Source of the DNA: JALZAH01 sp051000755
GTDB lineage: Bacteria > Actinomycetota > Acidimicrobiia > Acidimicrobiales > Palsa-688
DNA length: 64,000 nt
Reading direction: 5' to 3'
Assembly: GCA_051000755.1 (NCBI GenBank)
Contig: JBPCNZ010000072.1
Span: forward strand, 1-64,000
The notes under the pieces were generated by a model that was given only the letters and a program-made list of their open reading frames with translations, had not been told where the DNA came from and did not search any database. Below are positions 34,146 through 41,854 of this stretch, piece after piece (the stretch's first letter is position 1; each line of letters begins with the position of its first letter). Both the position numbers and the translations under genes were made by a program.

Positions 34146-35018
34146 GTGGCCGCCCGGCCGGCACACGGTCGCGGTGGGGAAGCGGACACCCTGGCCCTGC
34201 CCGGTCTGGTCCTCGACATCGATGTGGCCGGGGCCGGCCATGCCGACGTTGCCGGCCGCCTCCCGCTGCCCGCAAACCGGGCCGAGGCCCTGGCCATCGT
34301 TGCCGCCATGCCGGTGCTCCCGACGATGGTGGTCGATACGGGCCACGGTCTGTTGGTGCACTACCTGTTCGACCGTCCGATGGTGCTGGGGACCGACGAG
34401 AAGCGGGCGAACGCCAAGGCCCTCTCGGCAAGGTGGAACGCCCACGCTGTCGAGCTCGGCCGCACCCGAGGCGTTCACGTCGACAACGTCGGCGATTTGG
34501 CCCGCCTTCGCCGGGTGGCGGGGACATGGAACCGCAAGGGCGAGCCGGTCCCGGTCCGGGTGGTCGAGCGCCACACACATCGCCGCTACCGGCCCGCCGA
34601 CCTCGCCGCAGCCCTGCCAGCCGTCCCGGTATCCCCGCCGCCACCACGGGCCCCACAGAGGCCGATCCGGGCACCACGGCCGGGTGGCGGGGAGACACCG
34701 GCGGAAGCGATCTCCCGGTGCGTGACCTGGGGCCAGATCCTCGAGCCCGCCGGCTTCACCGAGATGGGCACCCGAGGGAATGTCACCTACTGGCGCCACC
34801 CGGCGGCCAGCTCCCCGAGAGGCACACCGTCGGCGACCACCGACCACGGCGCCCCGGTGCTCGTGGTGTTCTCCGAGTCGGCCGCCGCCGCCACCGGGCT
34901 CCCATCCGGTCCCGGCCACAAGCTGACCAAGTTCCGCACCTGGGCCCACCTCCATTACGGCGGGGATGAGGCCGAAGCGGCCCGGGCGTTGCGAGCGATG
35001 GCCAGGAGGGCATCATGA
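34146..35018 (+). CDS. Primase-polymerase (AEP-like), N-terminally truncated
   Basis: 290 aa from a GTG at 34146. It contains an archaeo-eukaryotic-primase-like active-site strand (LPGLVLDIDVAGAGH), a TMVVDTGHGLLVHYLFD motif and a VDNVGDLARLRRVAGTWN block. These are seen in replication proteins of actinobacterial plasmids and integrative elements. The roughly 50-60 residues normally before the LDID motif are missing; the gene begins exactly where the kinase homology ends. The stop overlaps the DUF3987 start (ATGA). It would prime element replication if intact. Confidence 0.7.
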   Translation: MAARPAHGRGGEADTLALPGLVLDIDVAGAGHADVAGRLPLPANRAEALAIVAAMPVLPTMVVDTGHGLLVHYLFDRPMVLGTDEKRANAKALSARWNAHAVELGRTRGVHVDNVGDLARLRRVAGTWNRKGEPVPVRVVERHTHRRYRPADLAAALPAVPVSPPPPRAPQRPIRAPRPGGGETPAEAISRCVTWGQILEPAGFTEMGTRGNVTYWRHPAASSPRGTPSATTDHGAPVLVVFSESAAAATGLPSGPGHKLTKFRTWAHLHYGGDEAEAARALRAMARRAS

Positions 35019-36427
35019 GCGCCGCCGAACACCTCCCACCCGAGGCCGCCGGGGCCATCGGCGAGGCGCTCAACGCAGAGGGCACCAGCCCTGTCTGGCC
35101 CACCCTTCCCCCCGCCGCCCTCCACGGTCTGGCCGGCGAGTTCGTCGCCGCCGCCTCGCCTCACACCGAGGCGGACCCCGCTGCCATGCTCGCCAGTGTC
35201 CTCGCCGGTTACGGCGTTGCTGTCGGACGGACACCTCACGCGCTGGCCGGCAACGCCCGCCACCCCGCATCGCTGTTCGTCGTGATCGTCGGCCCCACCT
35301 CGAAAGCCGGGAAGGGCACATCGTGGGCAGCCACAGAGGCCACCCTCATCGGCGCTGCCCCCGGCATTCAGGCCCGCATCCTCGGCGGGTTCGGGTCAGG
35401 GGAGGCGGTCGTGGACGAGGTGCGAGACCCCGACGACGACGACGCCCCAGCGTCACGAGACCCCAGGTTGCTGATCCACGAGGGGGAGTTCGCCAAGATC
35501 CTCAAGGTTTGCGCCCGAGAGGGCTCCACCCTGTCTTCGATCATCCGCGACGGCTGGGATGGCCGCCCGCTCGCCACCCGATCCCGGTCGCGCAAGGTCG
35601 TGGCCAGCTCGCACCACCTGGGCGTTGTCGGCCACGTCACCGCAGAGGAGCTGCGGGCACGGCTGACCGACACCGAAACCTACGGAGGTTTCACGAACAG
35701 GTTCCTGTTCGTCTGCGCCAAACGGGCACGCCTCCTCCCCGCCGGGGGCAACGTTCCCGCCGACGTCATCGACGCCTACGCCGCCCGCTTCGGCGATGCC
35801 ATCCTCCTGGCCAGAGGGATGGGCCGCCTGGAGCGGACCGACGCCGCCGCCGCCCGCTGGGCTGACATCTACCAGGAGATGGCCGACGACGAACCGGGCG
35901 GGTTGCTCGGGGCGATCATCGCCCGGGACGCACCCCAGACGTTGCGCCTGTCGCTGATCTACGCATTGCTCGACGGGGCCGAGGCCATCGACGTCGAGCA
36001 CGTCAACGCCGCCTACGCCTTGTGGACCTACTGCCGGGCGAGCGCCGGCTACATCTTCGGGGACCGCCTCGGCGACGAGGTAGCCGAGAAGCTCCTGGCC
36101 GCCATCAGCGAACATGGCGCCGAAGGTCTCGACGGGACCGGCCAACGAGACGCCCTCGGCCGCCACCAGACGGGCCGGCGCCTGGAGGTCGCCCGAGACC
36201 TGTTGGAACGCCGAGGGTTGATCGTCACCACCTCCGAAGCGACCGAGGGACGCCCCCGGCTCGTCAGCCGGCCCTGCCCCGGGCAACCCCCGGGAACGTG
36301 CGACCAAAGCGACCGAAGCGACCGAAGGTCCCTGCCGGACCCCCTTTCGTCGCCTAGGTCGCTTCGGTCGCACCCGCAAGAGGACGACTGGCAAGAGGTC
36401 GACGGGCACGAGGAGGTCGGATCGTGA
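35015..36427 (+). CDS. DUF3987 helicase/ATPase-like replication protein
   Basis: 470-aa protein of the DUF3987 group found with primases on phages and integrative elements. A P-loop-like segment reads VGPTSKAGKGTSWAA (about residues 90-105), followed by an acidic LLIHEGEFAKILK region (Walker B-like). A later helical part (YALLDGAEAIDVEHVNAAYALW) resembles the C-terminal lid of these proteins. ATGA overlaps on both sides tie it to the primase and to the next gene. Likely cytoplasmic and acting in replication of the element. Confidence 0.8.
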   Translation: MSAAEHLPPEAAGAIGEALNAEGTSPVWPTLPPAALHGLAGEFVAAASPHTEADPAAMLASVLAGYGVAVGRTPHALAGNARHPASLFVVIVGPTSKAGKGTSWAATEATLIGAAPGIQARILGGFGSGEAVVDEVRDPDDDDAPASRDPRLLIHEGEFAKILKVCAREGSTLSSIIRDGWDGRPLATRSRSRKVVASSHHLGVVGHVTAEELRARLTDTETYGGFTNRFLFVCAKRARLLPAGGNVPADVIDAYAARFGDAILLARGMGRLERTDAAAARWADIYQEMADDEPGGLLGAIIARDAPQTLRLSLIYALLDGAEAIDVEHVNAAYALWTYCRASAGYIFGDRLGDEVAEKLLAAISEHGAEGLDGTGQRDALGRHQTGRRLEVARDLLERRGLIVTTSEATEGRPRLVSRPCPGQPPGTCDQSDRSDRRSLPDPLSSPRSLRSHPQEDDWQEVDGHEEVGS

Positions 36428-36831
36428 ACGCCGCCGACCTCCTCGCCGCCGCCCGTGCCGCCGGGGCAGAGTTCCGTCTCGGGCACCCAGACCGCCTCCA
36501 GTCCCAACGTTTCGACCGGCTCCCCCTCCACCTCAAGGCAGGCATTCGGGTTCAACGGGCCAGTGTGATCGCCGCCCTCCACGCCGAGGTGGTCGCCCGT
36601 TCCCCGCTGCCCTGGCGCCGGCAGGGGCCGGGATGGCTGGCCATCATCAACCCCGACCCGACCGGAGACGGGACCCGCCTGCACGCCACCCCCATCCGGG
36701 CCGGTTGGGCGCTCACCATCCGACCCCCAGGTGAGCACCCCACCGTCATCGTCGCCCGAGGGACCCTGGCCACCGTCCTCGCCGCCGCCGAGGACCAGTG
36801 CCCGACCTCGGCCCGGACTGTGGCCTCGTGA
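36424..36831 (+). CDS. Small protein with TubC-N-like docking fold
   Basis: 135 aa. The first 55 residues (AADLLAAARAAGAEFRLG, then LHLKAGIRVQRASVIAALHA) match the helix-strand pattern of TubC N-terminal docking-like domains often found beside element replication genes. The rest is Pro-rich with no recognised fold. It starts by ATGA overlap with DUF3987. Function unknown. Confidence 0.55.
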   Translation: MNAADLLAAARAAGAEFRLGHPDRLQSQRFDRLPLHLKAGIRVQRASVIAALHAEVVARSPLPWRRQGPGWLAIINPDPTGDGTRLHATPIRAGWALTIRPPGEHPTVIVARGTLATVLAAAEDQCPTSARTVAS

Positions 36832-36866
36832 CCGGAGTGAACACCACCCTGGCGGCCGCCGCTCGA

Positions 36867-36884
36867 CGGATAATCGGTTATCCG
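36867..36884. promoter_or_regulatory. Palindrome CGGATAA-N4-TTATCCG
   Basis: Perfect 7-nt arms in the intergenic gap of the mobile module, the most AT-rich spot nearby. An operator for an element regulator or an origin-binding site is plausible. Confidence 0.4.
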
Positions 36885-36893
36885 TAACGCTCC

Positions 36894-36919
36894 CATGCCC
36901 TCCTATGCCTTCCATGCCC
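36894..36919 (+). repeat. Three short ATGCC direct repeats
   Basis: ATGCCC, ATGCCT and ATGCCC start at 36894, 36904 and 36913, spaced about one helical turn. They lie between two palindromes in the replication module and could be iteron-like, though the unit is very short. Confidence 0.3.
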
Positions 36920-36959
36920 TTTCCATCGACCGACTGCATAACACCCACCGATCACCGCA

Positions 36960-36983
36960 CCCGGCGCATACCTATGCGCCGGG
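36960..36983. promoter_or_regulatory. 11-nt perfect hairpin before GTG-started gene
   Basis: CCCGGCGCATA-CC-TATGCGCCGGG. It ends 10 nt before the AAAGGAG of the next gene, so it could act as an operator, or in RNA as a stem limiting translation. No T-run follows, so it is not a typical terminator. Confidence 0.5.
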
Positions 36984-37005
36984 AGCCAACCAAAGGAGAA
37001 ACACT

Positions 37006-37779
37006 GTGACCTTCACCAACGACACCACCAGCCCGACTGACCAAGCACTACGGGCCGCCGCCGCCGCCGGGATCGAACTGCCCGAAGAGGTGACGGCCGC
37101 CATGGTTGTCACCAGGACCATCCGGCACGCCCAGGGCGAAGCCCTACCCGGCACGCCGGCGCTGCCAGGTGCCGTGCTCGACGTCGCCGCCGCCATCGCT
37201 GACTACGCCGCAGCCACCCTCGCCCACGCCACCGCGACCTCGTCGGTGAACGCCCGCCGGCAGGCCGCCGCCGCTCTGCAGCCCGTCGCCGACGCCGGGC
37301 TGGCCACCGTGGTCAGAGCCGCTGTGCCCGAGATGATCGTCGCCGTTGTCGACGGGTTCAACGAACGGTGGCAGCACTTCATCGCCAACCCAGACTTCGA
37401 CCCTGTCGGTCAAGCGTTCCGCCTCGATCGTCTTCATGACGCCCGCCACGTCCTCGGCGCCCTCGCAGGCGAACGCCTCGACGAGCGGATCGCCGCACTC
37501 GTCGTTTTCGCCGTGGCGGAACCTCGACCCGGCCAGATCGAAGGTCGCCCCCTCGCCGACGTCCTGTACCGCTGGGCGTGCTTCAACCCGGCGCCGCTCA
37601 CCCGATGGAGGGACAGCCTCCCGCAGCTGCCCGTCGAGATGGTCGGCCCGGCCGGCGTGGCCCCCAGGGTCGAAGCGGTGCGGTCATGGACTACCGCACC
37701 GCCCGCCCGGCAGGCAGGAAGGGCGGGCGCCCGCTACGACAGGCCCCTGCCCACCGGCGCCCTGCAGGCCGCCGGCTGA
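37006..37779 (+). CDS. Hypothetical protein of mobile module
   Basis: 257 aa, Ala-rich and largely helical (EVTAAMVVTRTIRHAQGE, LDVAAAIADYAAATLAHATA), with an aromatic patch NERWQHFIANPDFDP in the middle. No named domain recognised. A GTG start at 37006 is fixed by AAGGAG 8 nt upstream; the open frame extends to 36895 but would include the hairpin. Its TGA overlaps the next ATG. Confidence 0.6.
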   Translation: MTFTNDTTSPTDQALRAAAAAGIELPEEVTAAMVVTRTIRHAQGEALPGTPALPGAVLDVAAAIADYAAATLAHATATSSVNARRQAAAALQPVADAGLATVVRAAVPEMIVAVVDGFNERWQHFIANPDFDPVGQAFRLDRLHDARHVLGALAGERLDERIAALVVFAVAEPRPGQIEGRPLADVLYRWACFNPAPLTRWRDSLPQLPVEMVGPAGVAPRVEAVRSWTTAPPARQAGRAGARYDRPLPTGALQAAG

Positions 37780-38027
37780 TGACGACCACCAGCCCAGCTG
37801 GCCAGTTCGCCGCCCTGCTCCACGCCCGCTTGGCGGCCAGTCCGCCCGTGTCCGTCATCGACGCCCCGGCCATGCAGCCCGCACCCCGGGTGCCAGCACC
37901 CAACCCAGCCCAGGGCGGCTCCGGACGAGCCGGGCCGCCGGCACCACCACCAGCCGACGTGCTTGGCCGCCTGTTCGCCACCCTCGGTGCGCCGGTCGGC
38001 GACGGCGGGTGGCGCCAGGTTCGGTGA
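37779..38027 (+). CDS. Small Pro/Ala-rich hypothetical protein
   Basis: 82 aa beginning MTTTSPAGQFAALLHARLAA, Pro-rich middle, ending GAPVGDGGWRQVR. The ATG overlaps the preceding stop as TGATG. The frame is open further upstream, and an ATG at 37686 (giving MDYRTARPAGRKGGRPLRQ) is a possible longer start overlapping the previous gene. No domain recognised; the last recognisable ORF of the module. Confidence 0.45.
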   Translation: MTTTSPAGQFAALLHARLAASPPVSVIDAPAMQPAPRVPAPNPAQGGSGRAGPPAPPPADVLGRLFATLGAPVGDGGWRQVR

Positions 38028-38502
38028 CCGCCGCCGCGCCCCCGTTGTCCGGTCCGATGCTCAGCCTCGTCGGTCGAGGCTTAGCGGGGGGCGGCCACCC
38101 CCGTCGACCCCTCCCCCCCGGGGTGCCGCGGCCACCGCCAGGTATCGCAGATCCAACCCTGCGTGCGCCTCGCTCCCGTTTTTCGGCGGCGGGTAGGCAG
38201 GAGCAAGGCCCCCCCCGATACCCCCCCGGGGTACCCTCGCAGCGGACACCGCACGCCAATGCGCCTCCGATCCCGTACGGGTATGGGGTTTGCGGGCCTA
38301 ACCCCCGGAAACGCCTTGCAGGTGCGGGCATGGTGCCTCAGATCCGGGCCGGTGCCTCGGGCCTGGGGGCAGGTGGGCGACTTCGCCCACCTACTTTCAC
38401 GTCCTCGAAGACTGGCCCTGTAGGTCCCCCCGTAGGTCCCCTCCCCCGTTTGCCGCTTGCCGCCGATCCCCCCGGTAAGCCTCTGACCTGGGCTTTCGTG
38501 GT
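38028..38502. other. Gene-free, G/C-run-rich end of mobile module
   Basis: About 475 nt without a supportable gene. It contains several runs of 6-8 C or G (38090-38125, 38210-38230), repeated GTAGGTCCCC units near 38420, and the hairpin at 38371-38392. No integrase, excisionase or obvious duplicate of the tRNA 3' end is found here. Confidence 0.5.
38371..38392. terminator. Strong hairpin between module and tRNA
   Basis: AGGTGGGCG-ACTT-CGCCCACCT, a perfect 9-nt stem with tetraloop. It is followed by ACTTTC on plus, a weak T-tract. It could terminate plus-strand transcripts of the module or minus-strand transcripts from the tRNA. Confidence 0.4.
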
Positions 38503-38576
38503 CGGGCTGCCGAGATTTGAACTCGGGACCTCTTGACCCCCAGTCAAGCGCGCTAACCAAACTGCGCCACAGCCCG
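38503..38576 (-). tRNA. tRNA-Pro (GGG)
   Basis: The reverse complement folds as a canonical 74-nt cloverleaf. Acceptor CGGGCTG pairs with CAGCCCG, D-arm GCGC/GCGC, anticodon stem CTTGA/TCAAG with loop CTGGGGG (anticodon GGG, proline), and T-arm CCGAG-TTCAAAT-CTCGG. CCA is not encoded. It adjoins the mobile module, and tRNA genes are common integration sites, but no second copy of its 3' end was found at the module's left edge. Confidence 0.95.
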
Positions 38577-38865
38577 TTACATGCACGGGAGACCCGTTAG
38601 GGGTCGGCCTGCCCGTGGCCACCCGTCACGGGGCGGTTATGTCTCCCCGAACCTAGTCGGCCACCGGGACCCTCGCAGCCGACCGCACCGAGAGGTTCTT
38701 CGGCCAGGCGACGGTGGGCGAGGTCGTTCAGCACCAGGTCGGCTGCGCGGTTCGGCGACGGCACACCCACGGCCCGCTTGGCATCCGCCGGACGGCAGTT
38801 CGGGCTCGATCGGATCGACGCCCAGCGACCCCGACGACAACCGACGATGCCCGGGCGGCGACCGA

Positions 38866-39003
38866 TCAGCCGTCCTTACTCGAAGGTCTGGGACGCTTGT
38901 CCGGCGCCGCCCACTCCTTGTCGTGCTCATGAACGAGGTGCCATTCCAACTCGGTCGCCAACTCGAAGTGCAGGCCGCAAACGGGACAGATGTGGACGGC
39001 CAC
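38866..39003 (-). CDS. 45-aa C2H2-like zinc mini-protein (paralogue of 10848-11012)
   Basis: GTG-started short protein: VAVHICPVCGLHFELATELE, then WHLVHEHDKEW. It shares the C-x2-C, TELEWHL and H-x-H spacing with the 54-aa protein at 10.85 kb. It lies 5 nt after the zinc-ribbon/membrane mini-protein, suggesting co-transcription. A single zinc site is expected; function unknown. Confidence 0.7.
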   Translation of the reverse strand: MAVHICPVCGLHFELATELEWHLVHEHDKEWAAPDKRPRPSSKDG

Positions 39004-39008
39004 GGCGC

Positions 39009-39209
39009 TCAGATGTGCTTCGGCAGCCACTCGGCCAGCCAGTACACCCGATAGACCATGTAGCCGGCGAGGCCGATGAGGAGGACCTTGAAGTGCCAGG
39101 GCACGCCGGTCTTGGGCTTGGTGATGACCGCACCGCAGGTCGGGCACTGGCCGCCCTCCCCCATGCTCGTCGGGTTCCAGAACTTGCTGCAGTCCTCACA
39201 CCAGGGCAA
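39009..39209 (-). CDS. Zinc-ribbon membrane mini-protein
   Basis: 66 aa with CEDC and CPTC pairs at the N-terminus (a four-Cys zinc ribbon), then one transmembrane helix (FKVLLIGLAGYMVYRVYWLA). It starts at a TTG preceded by GGAGG 6 nt upstream. Length and layout suit small actinobacterial membrane-tethered rubredoxin/zinc-ribbon proteins, but I do not know its role. Paired with the 45-aa finger protein. Confidence 0.65.
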   Translation of the reverse strand: MPWCEDCSKFWNPTSMGEGGQCPTCGAVITKPKTGVPWHFKVLLIGLAGYMVYRVYWLAEWLPKHI

Positions 39210-39428
39210 CTCGGTCCTCCATCAGGGGCGCTCGGGAGGCAGTCGGGGGGAGCTCCTGAGGTGCCAGTCACGCTACCGCCCCCCCCGCCCGAGGTGGTCG
39301 CCGGCGCCCCGCCCCCACCCGTGCGCCGGGCCTTGCCCGCAATGTGGCTGTGCATTTGTCCCGGAAACCGGGAAGAATCCACAGCCATGTTGACCTGATA
39401 CGGCGATACGGCCGGCCGGCGGAACGCC

Positions 39429-40520
39429 TCAGGTGCGGCGGACGGCCAGGATGGCGACGTCGTCGCTCAGGGGGGCAGAAGCGAAGTCCCGGGCGGCCTC
39501 GAGGAGGACCTTGCCGATGATGGTGGCGTCCTGGCCGGGGTCCCGGCGGATGATGCTGGCGATGCGGTCCTCACCGAAGAGCTGACCGCCGTCGCGGGCC
39601 TCGGCCAGGCCGTCGGTGTAGAGGACGATGAGGTCGCCGGGCGAGAGGGAACGCTCCCGGGACACGTAGGTGGCCTCGGGATCGAGGGTCAGCAGAGGGC
39701 CGGTGGAGCTCAGGGACCGCATCTCAGAGTCGTGCCACAACCACGCCGCCGGGTGGCCGGCGGATGCGTGGCGGAGCGTCGAGGCCTCGGTGTCGAACAC
39801 CACCACGCAGACCGACACCAGGTCCTCGGGACGGCCACTGGTGGAGAGGACCTTGTTGAGCTCCTCGAGGGCCTGAGCCGGGTCCCGGTACTGGCTGAGG
39901 AAGTTCCGCAACAGGTACTTGACCTGGAAGGCGGTGATGGACGGCTCGATCCCGTGACCGGCCACGTCGCCGATGACCGCGGCGATGCGGCCGCCCTCGG
40001 TCGGGTAGACATCGTAGAAGTCCCCGGCCATCATCCCGGTGCCCGGCTCGTAGACCCGACCGAACTCGAAGCCGTCGATGTGGGGAAGGTCCTCGGGGGC
40101 CAGGCGGTCGGCCCACTGGCGGGGGGCGAGGTCCTCCTGGGCCAGGACCTCCTCGGCGCGCCGCTCGAGCATGGCCCGGTTCTCGGCCAGGCGGGCCTCG
40201 TCGAAGAAGCGGGGGGCGAAGCGGATGGACACGGCCACCGGCACGCCCACCGCCAGCAGGGGCAGCTCGAACCATGCCGAGGTCGACAGGGACGCCACGA
40301 ACAGCCCCACGGTCAGCACCGAGTACAGGATCGACGTGTGCAGGTCCTTGTCGAAGGCGGCCCGGACCAGGGCCACGGCGTCGGCGCCGGTCGTCGATGA
40401 CGCCGTCTCCGTCTCGATGCGTCGCGATGCCCGGGCCAGGCGGGACGCGGCCCTCCCCCACAGGCCGGCGGCGACAGCGCAGCACACCGCCGGGGCGAGC
40501 AGCCAGGGCTGGGCGAACAT
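39429..40520 (-). CDS. SpoIIE-type PP2C serine phosphatase
   Basis: 363-aa membrane-anchored phosphatase: three hydrophobic segments in the first 110 residues, a coiled linker (ARLAENRAMLERRAEEVLAQE), then the PP2C/SpoIIE domain. Metal-binding Asp residues are visible in GDFYDVYP and AAVIGDVAGHG, with VLYTDGLAEARD later. Such enzymes dephosphorylate anti-anti-sigma factors in stress and developmental partner switches; no STAS or RsbW partner is encoded nearby. ATG at 40520 preferred over a TTG two codons upstream. Confidence 0.88.
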   Translation of the reverse strand: MFAQPWLLAPAVCCAVAAGLWGRAASRLARASRRIETETASSTTGADAVALVRAAFDKDLHTSILYSVLTVGLFVASLSTSAWFELPLLAVGVPVAVSIRFAPRFFDEARLAENRAMLERRAEEVLAQEDLAPRQWADRLAPEDLPHIDGFEFGRVYEPGTGMMAGDFYDVYPTEGGRIAAVIGDVAGHGIEPSITAFQVKYLLRNFLSQYRDPAQALEELNKVLSTSGRPEDLVSVCVVVFDTEASTLRHASAGHPAAWLWHDSEMRSLSSTGPLLTLDPEATYVSRERSLSPGDLIVLYTDGLAEARDGGQLFGEDRIASIIRRDPGQDATIIGKVLLEAARDFASAPLSDDVAILAVRRT

Positions 40521-40546
40521 GACCAAACGGTACTACGGAGCAGCGC

Positions 40547-41854
40547 TCAGCCGGTCCGGCGCCGCACCCGGAAGTGCAGAGGCGTGGGGCCGAACTCGAA
40601 GTGCTCGCGCACCTTGCGTTCCAGGTAACGGAGGTAGGGGGCAGGCATGGTGCTGGTCGTGAACAGGGTGAAGGTGGGCGGGTCCGTGGCCCCCTGGGTG
40701 GCGTAGAGGACCCGGCCCCGGGGCGGGCGGTGGGCGGCCTGGGCCAGGGCCACCACCCGGTTGAGCTCGGCCGTGGGGATCCGCCGGTGATAGGCGTCGA
40801 TCGACGACCACAGGGCCGGATACAGCTTGTGGACCCCGAGTCCGGTGGCGGCCGAGACCTTCAGCACGGACGCGTAGGACAGGAACACCAACCGGTCGGC
40901 GACCTCGGCGGCCACCGAGGCTCGGCCCTCGGCGTCGAGCGTCTCCCACTTGTTGAGGATGATCACCACCGGGCTGCCGGCGGCGTCGACCCGTTCGGCG
41001 AGGCGCTGGTCCTGGCGGGTGACCCCCTCGGTGGCGTCGATCACCAACAGGGCGGCATCGGCCCGGTCGATGGCCTGGAGGGCCCGCACCAGCGAGTAGT
41101 ACTCCGCCCCCGACGCCTCCCGGGCCCGCCGGCGCATCCCGGCGGTGTCGACGAAGCGGATGTCGCCGTCGGTCGTGGCGACCACGGTGTCGATGCTGTC
41201 GCGGGTGGTGCCGGCCACGTCGTGGACGACGGAGCGCTCGTTGCCGATCAGGCGGTTGAACAATGTCGACTTGCCCACGTTGGGCCGCCCCACGATCGCC
41301 ACCGCCGGCACCTTGCCGACCACCTCCGCATCGTCGAAGTCGGCCTCAGGATCGGCGGCGGGGAGAGCGGCCACCACCGCGTCGAGGAAGTCGCCCGTTC
41401 CCCGGCCGTGCAGGGAACTGACCGGGTGGGGATCGCCGATCCCGAGCCGGGCGAAGGCCCACACGTCGGAGTCCCGGCTCTCACCGTCCACCTTGTTGAC
41501 CACCAGCAGGGTCGGGCGGTCGGCCTGGCGCACCAGGCGGGCCACCTTGGCGTCCTCGTCGGTGATCCCCACCACGGCGTCGACCACGACGACGAGTACG
41601 GCCGCTTCGGCCATGGCCTTCTCGGCCTGGGCGCTGACCTGCTCGTCGAGGGCGTTGCCGGCGGCCAGCCACCCGCCGGTGTCCTCGATGATGAAGTCAC
41701 GCCCCGCCCATTCGGCGTCGAGGGGCTTGCGGTCCCGGGTCACGCCGGGGCGTTCCTCGACGATCGCCTCCCGACGGCCGACGATGCGGTTGACCAGGGT
41801 GCTCTTGCCGACGTTGGGTCGGCCGATGACGGCGACGACGGGCAGCCTGGTCAT
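40547..41854 (-). CDS. der: Ribosome-assembly GTPase Der (EngA)
   Basis: 435 aa, the standard Der layout: two consecutive Era-like GTPase domains, each with GRPNVGKST (about residues 9 and 183), DTGG/DTAG switch motifs and NKVD/NKWE base-recognition motifs. A C-terminal KH-like domain ends VREHFEFGPTPLHFRV. It acts in 50S ribosomal subunit maturation. The ATG shares one base with the upstream stop (TGATG), so it is translationally coupled to the DUF512 gene. Confidence 0.97.
   Translation of the reverse strand: MTRLPVVAVIGRPNVGKSTLVNRIVGRREAIVEERPGVTRDRKPLDAEWAGRDFIIEDTGGWLAAGNALDEQVSAQAEKAMAEAAVLVVVVDAVVGITDEDAKVARLVRQADRPTLLVVNKVDGESRDSDVWAFARLGIGDPHPVSSLHGRGTGDFLDAVVAALPAADPEADFDDAEVVGKVPAVAIVGRPNVGKSTLFNRLIGNERSVVHDVAGTTRDSIDTVVATTDGDIRFVDTAGMRRRAREASGAEYYSLVRALQAIDRADAALLVIDATEGVTRQDQRLAERVDAAGSPVVIILNKWETLDAEGRASVAAEVADRLVFLSYASVLKVSAATGLGVHKLYPALWSSIDAYHRRIPTAELNRVVALAQAAHRPPRGRVLYATQGATDPPTFTLFTTSTMPAPYLRYLERKVREHFEFGPTPLHFRVRRRTG

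Noticed and set aside
34100..34200. attL copy of the tRNA-Pro 3' end
   Set aside because: The tRNA 3' sequence (TTCAAATCTCGG) does not occur at the module's left edge.
32873..34698. Kinase frames extending to 34309 and 34698
   Set aside because: Beyond about 34145 they are antisense shadows of the primase gene with no domain content.
38028..38502. Integrase or excisionase gene near the tRNA
   Set aside because: Open frames here are Pro/Arg/Gly-rich shadows with no tyrosine- or serine-recombinase motif.
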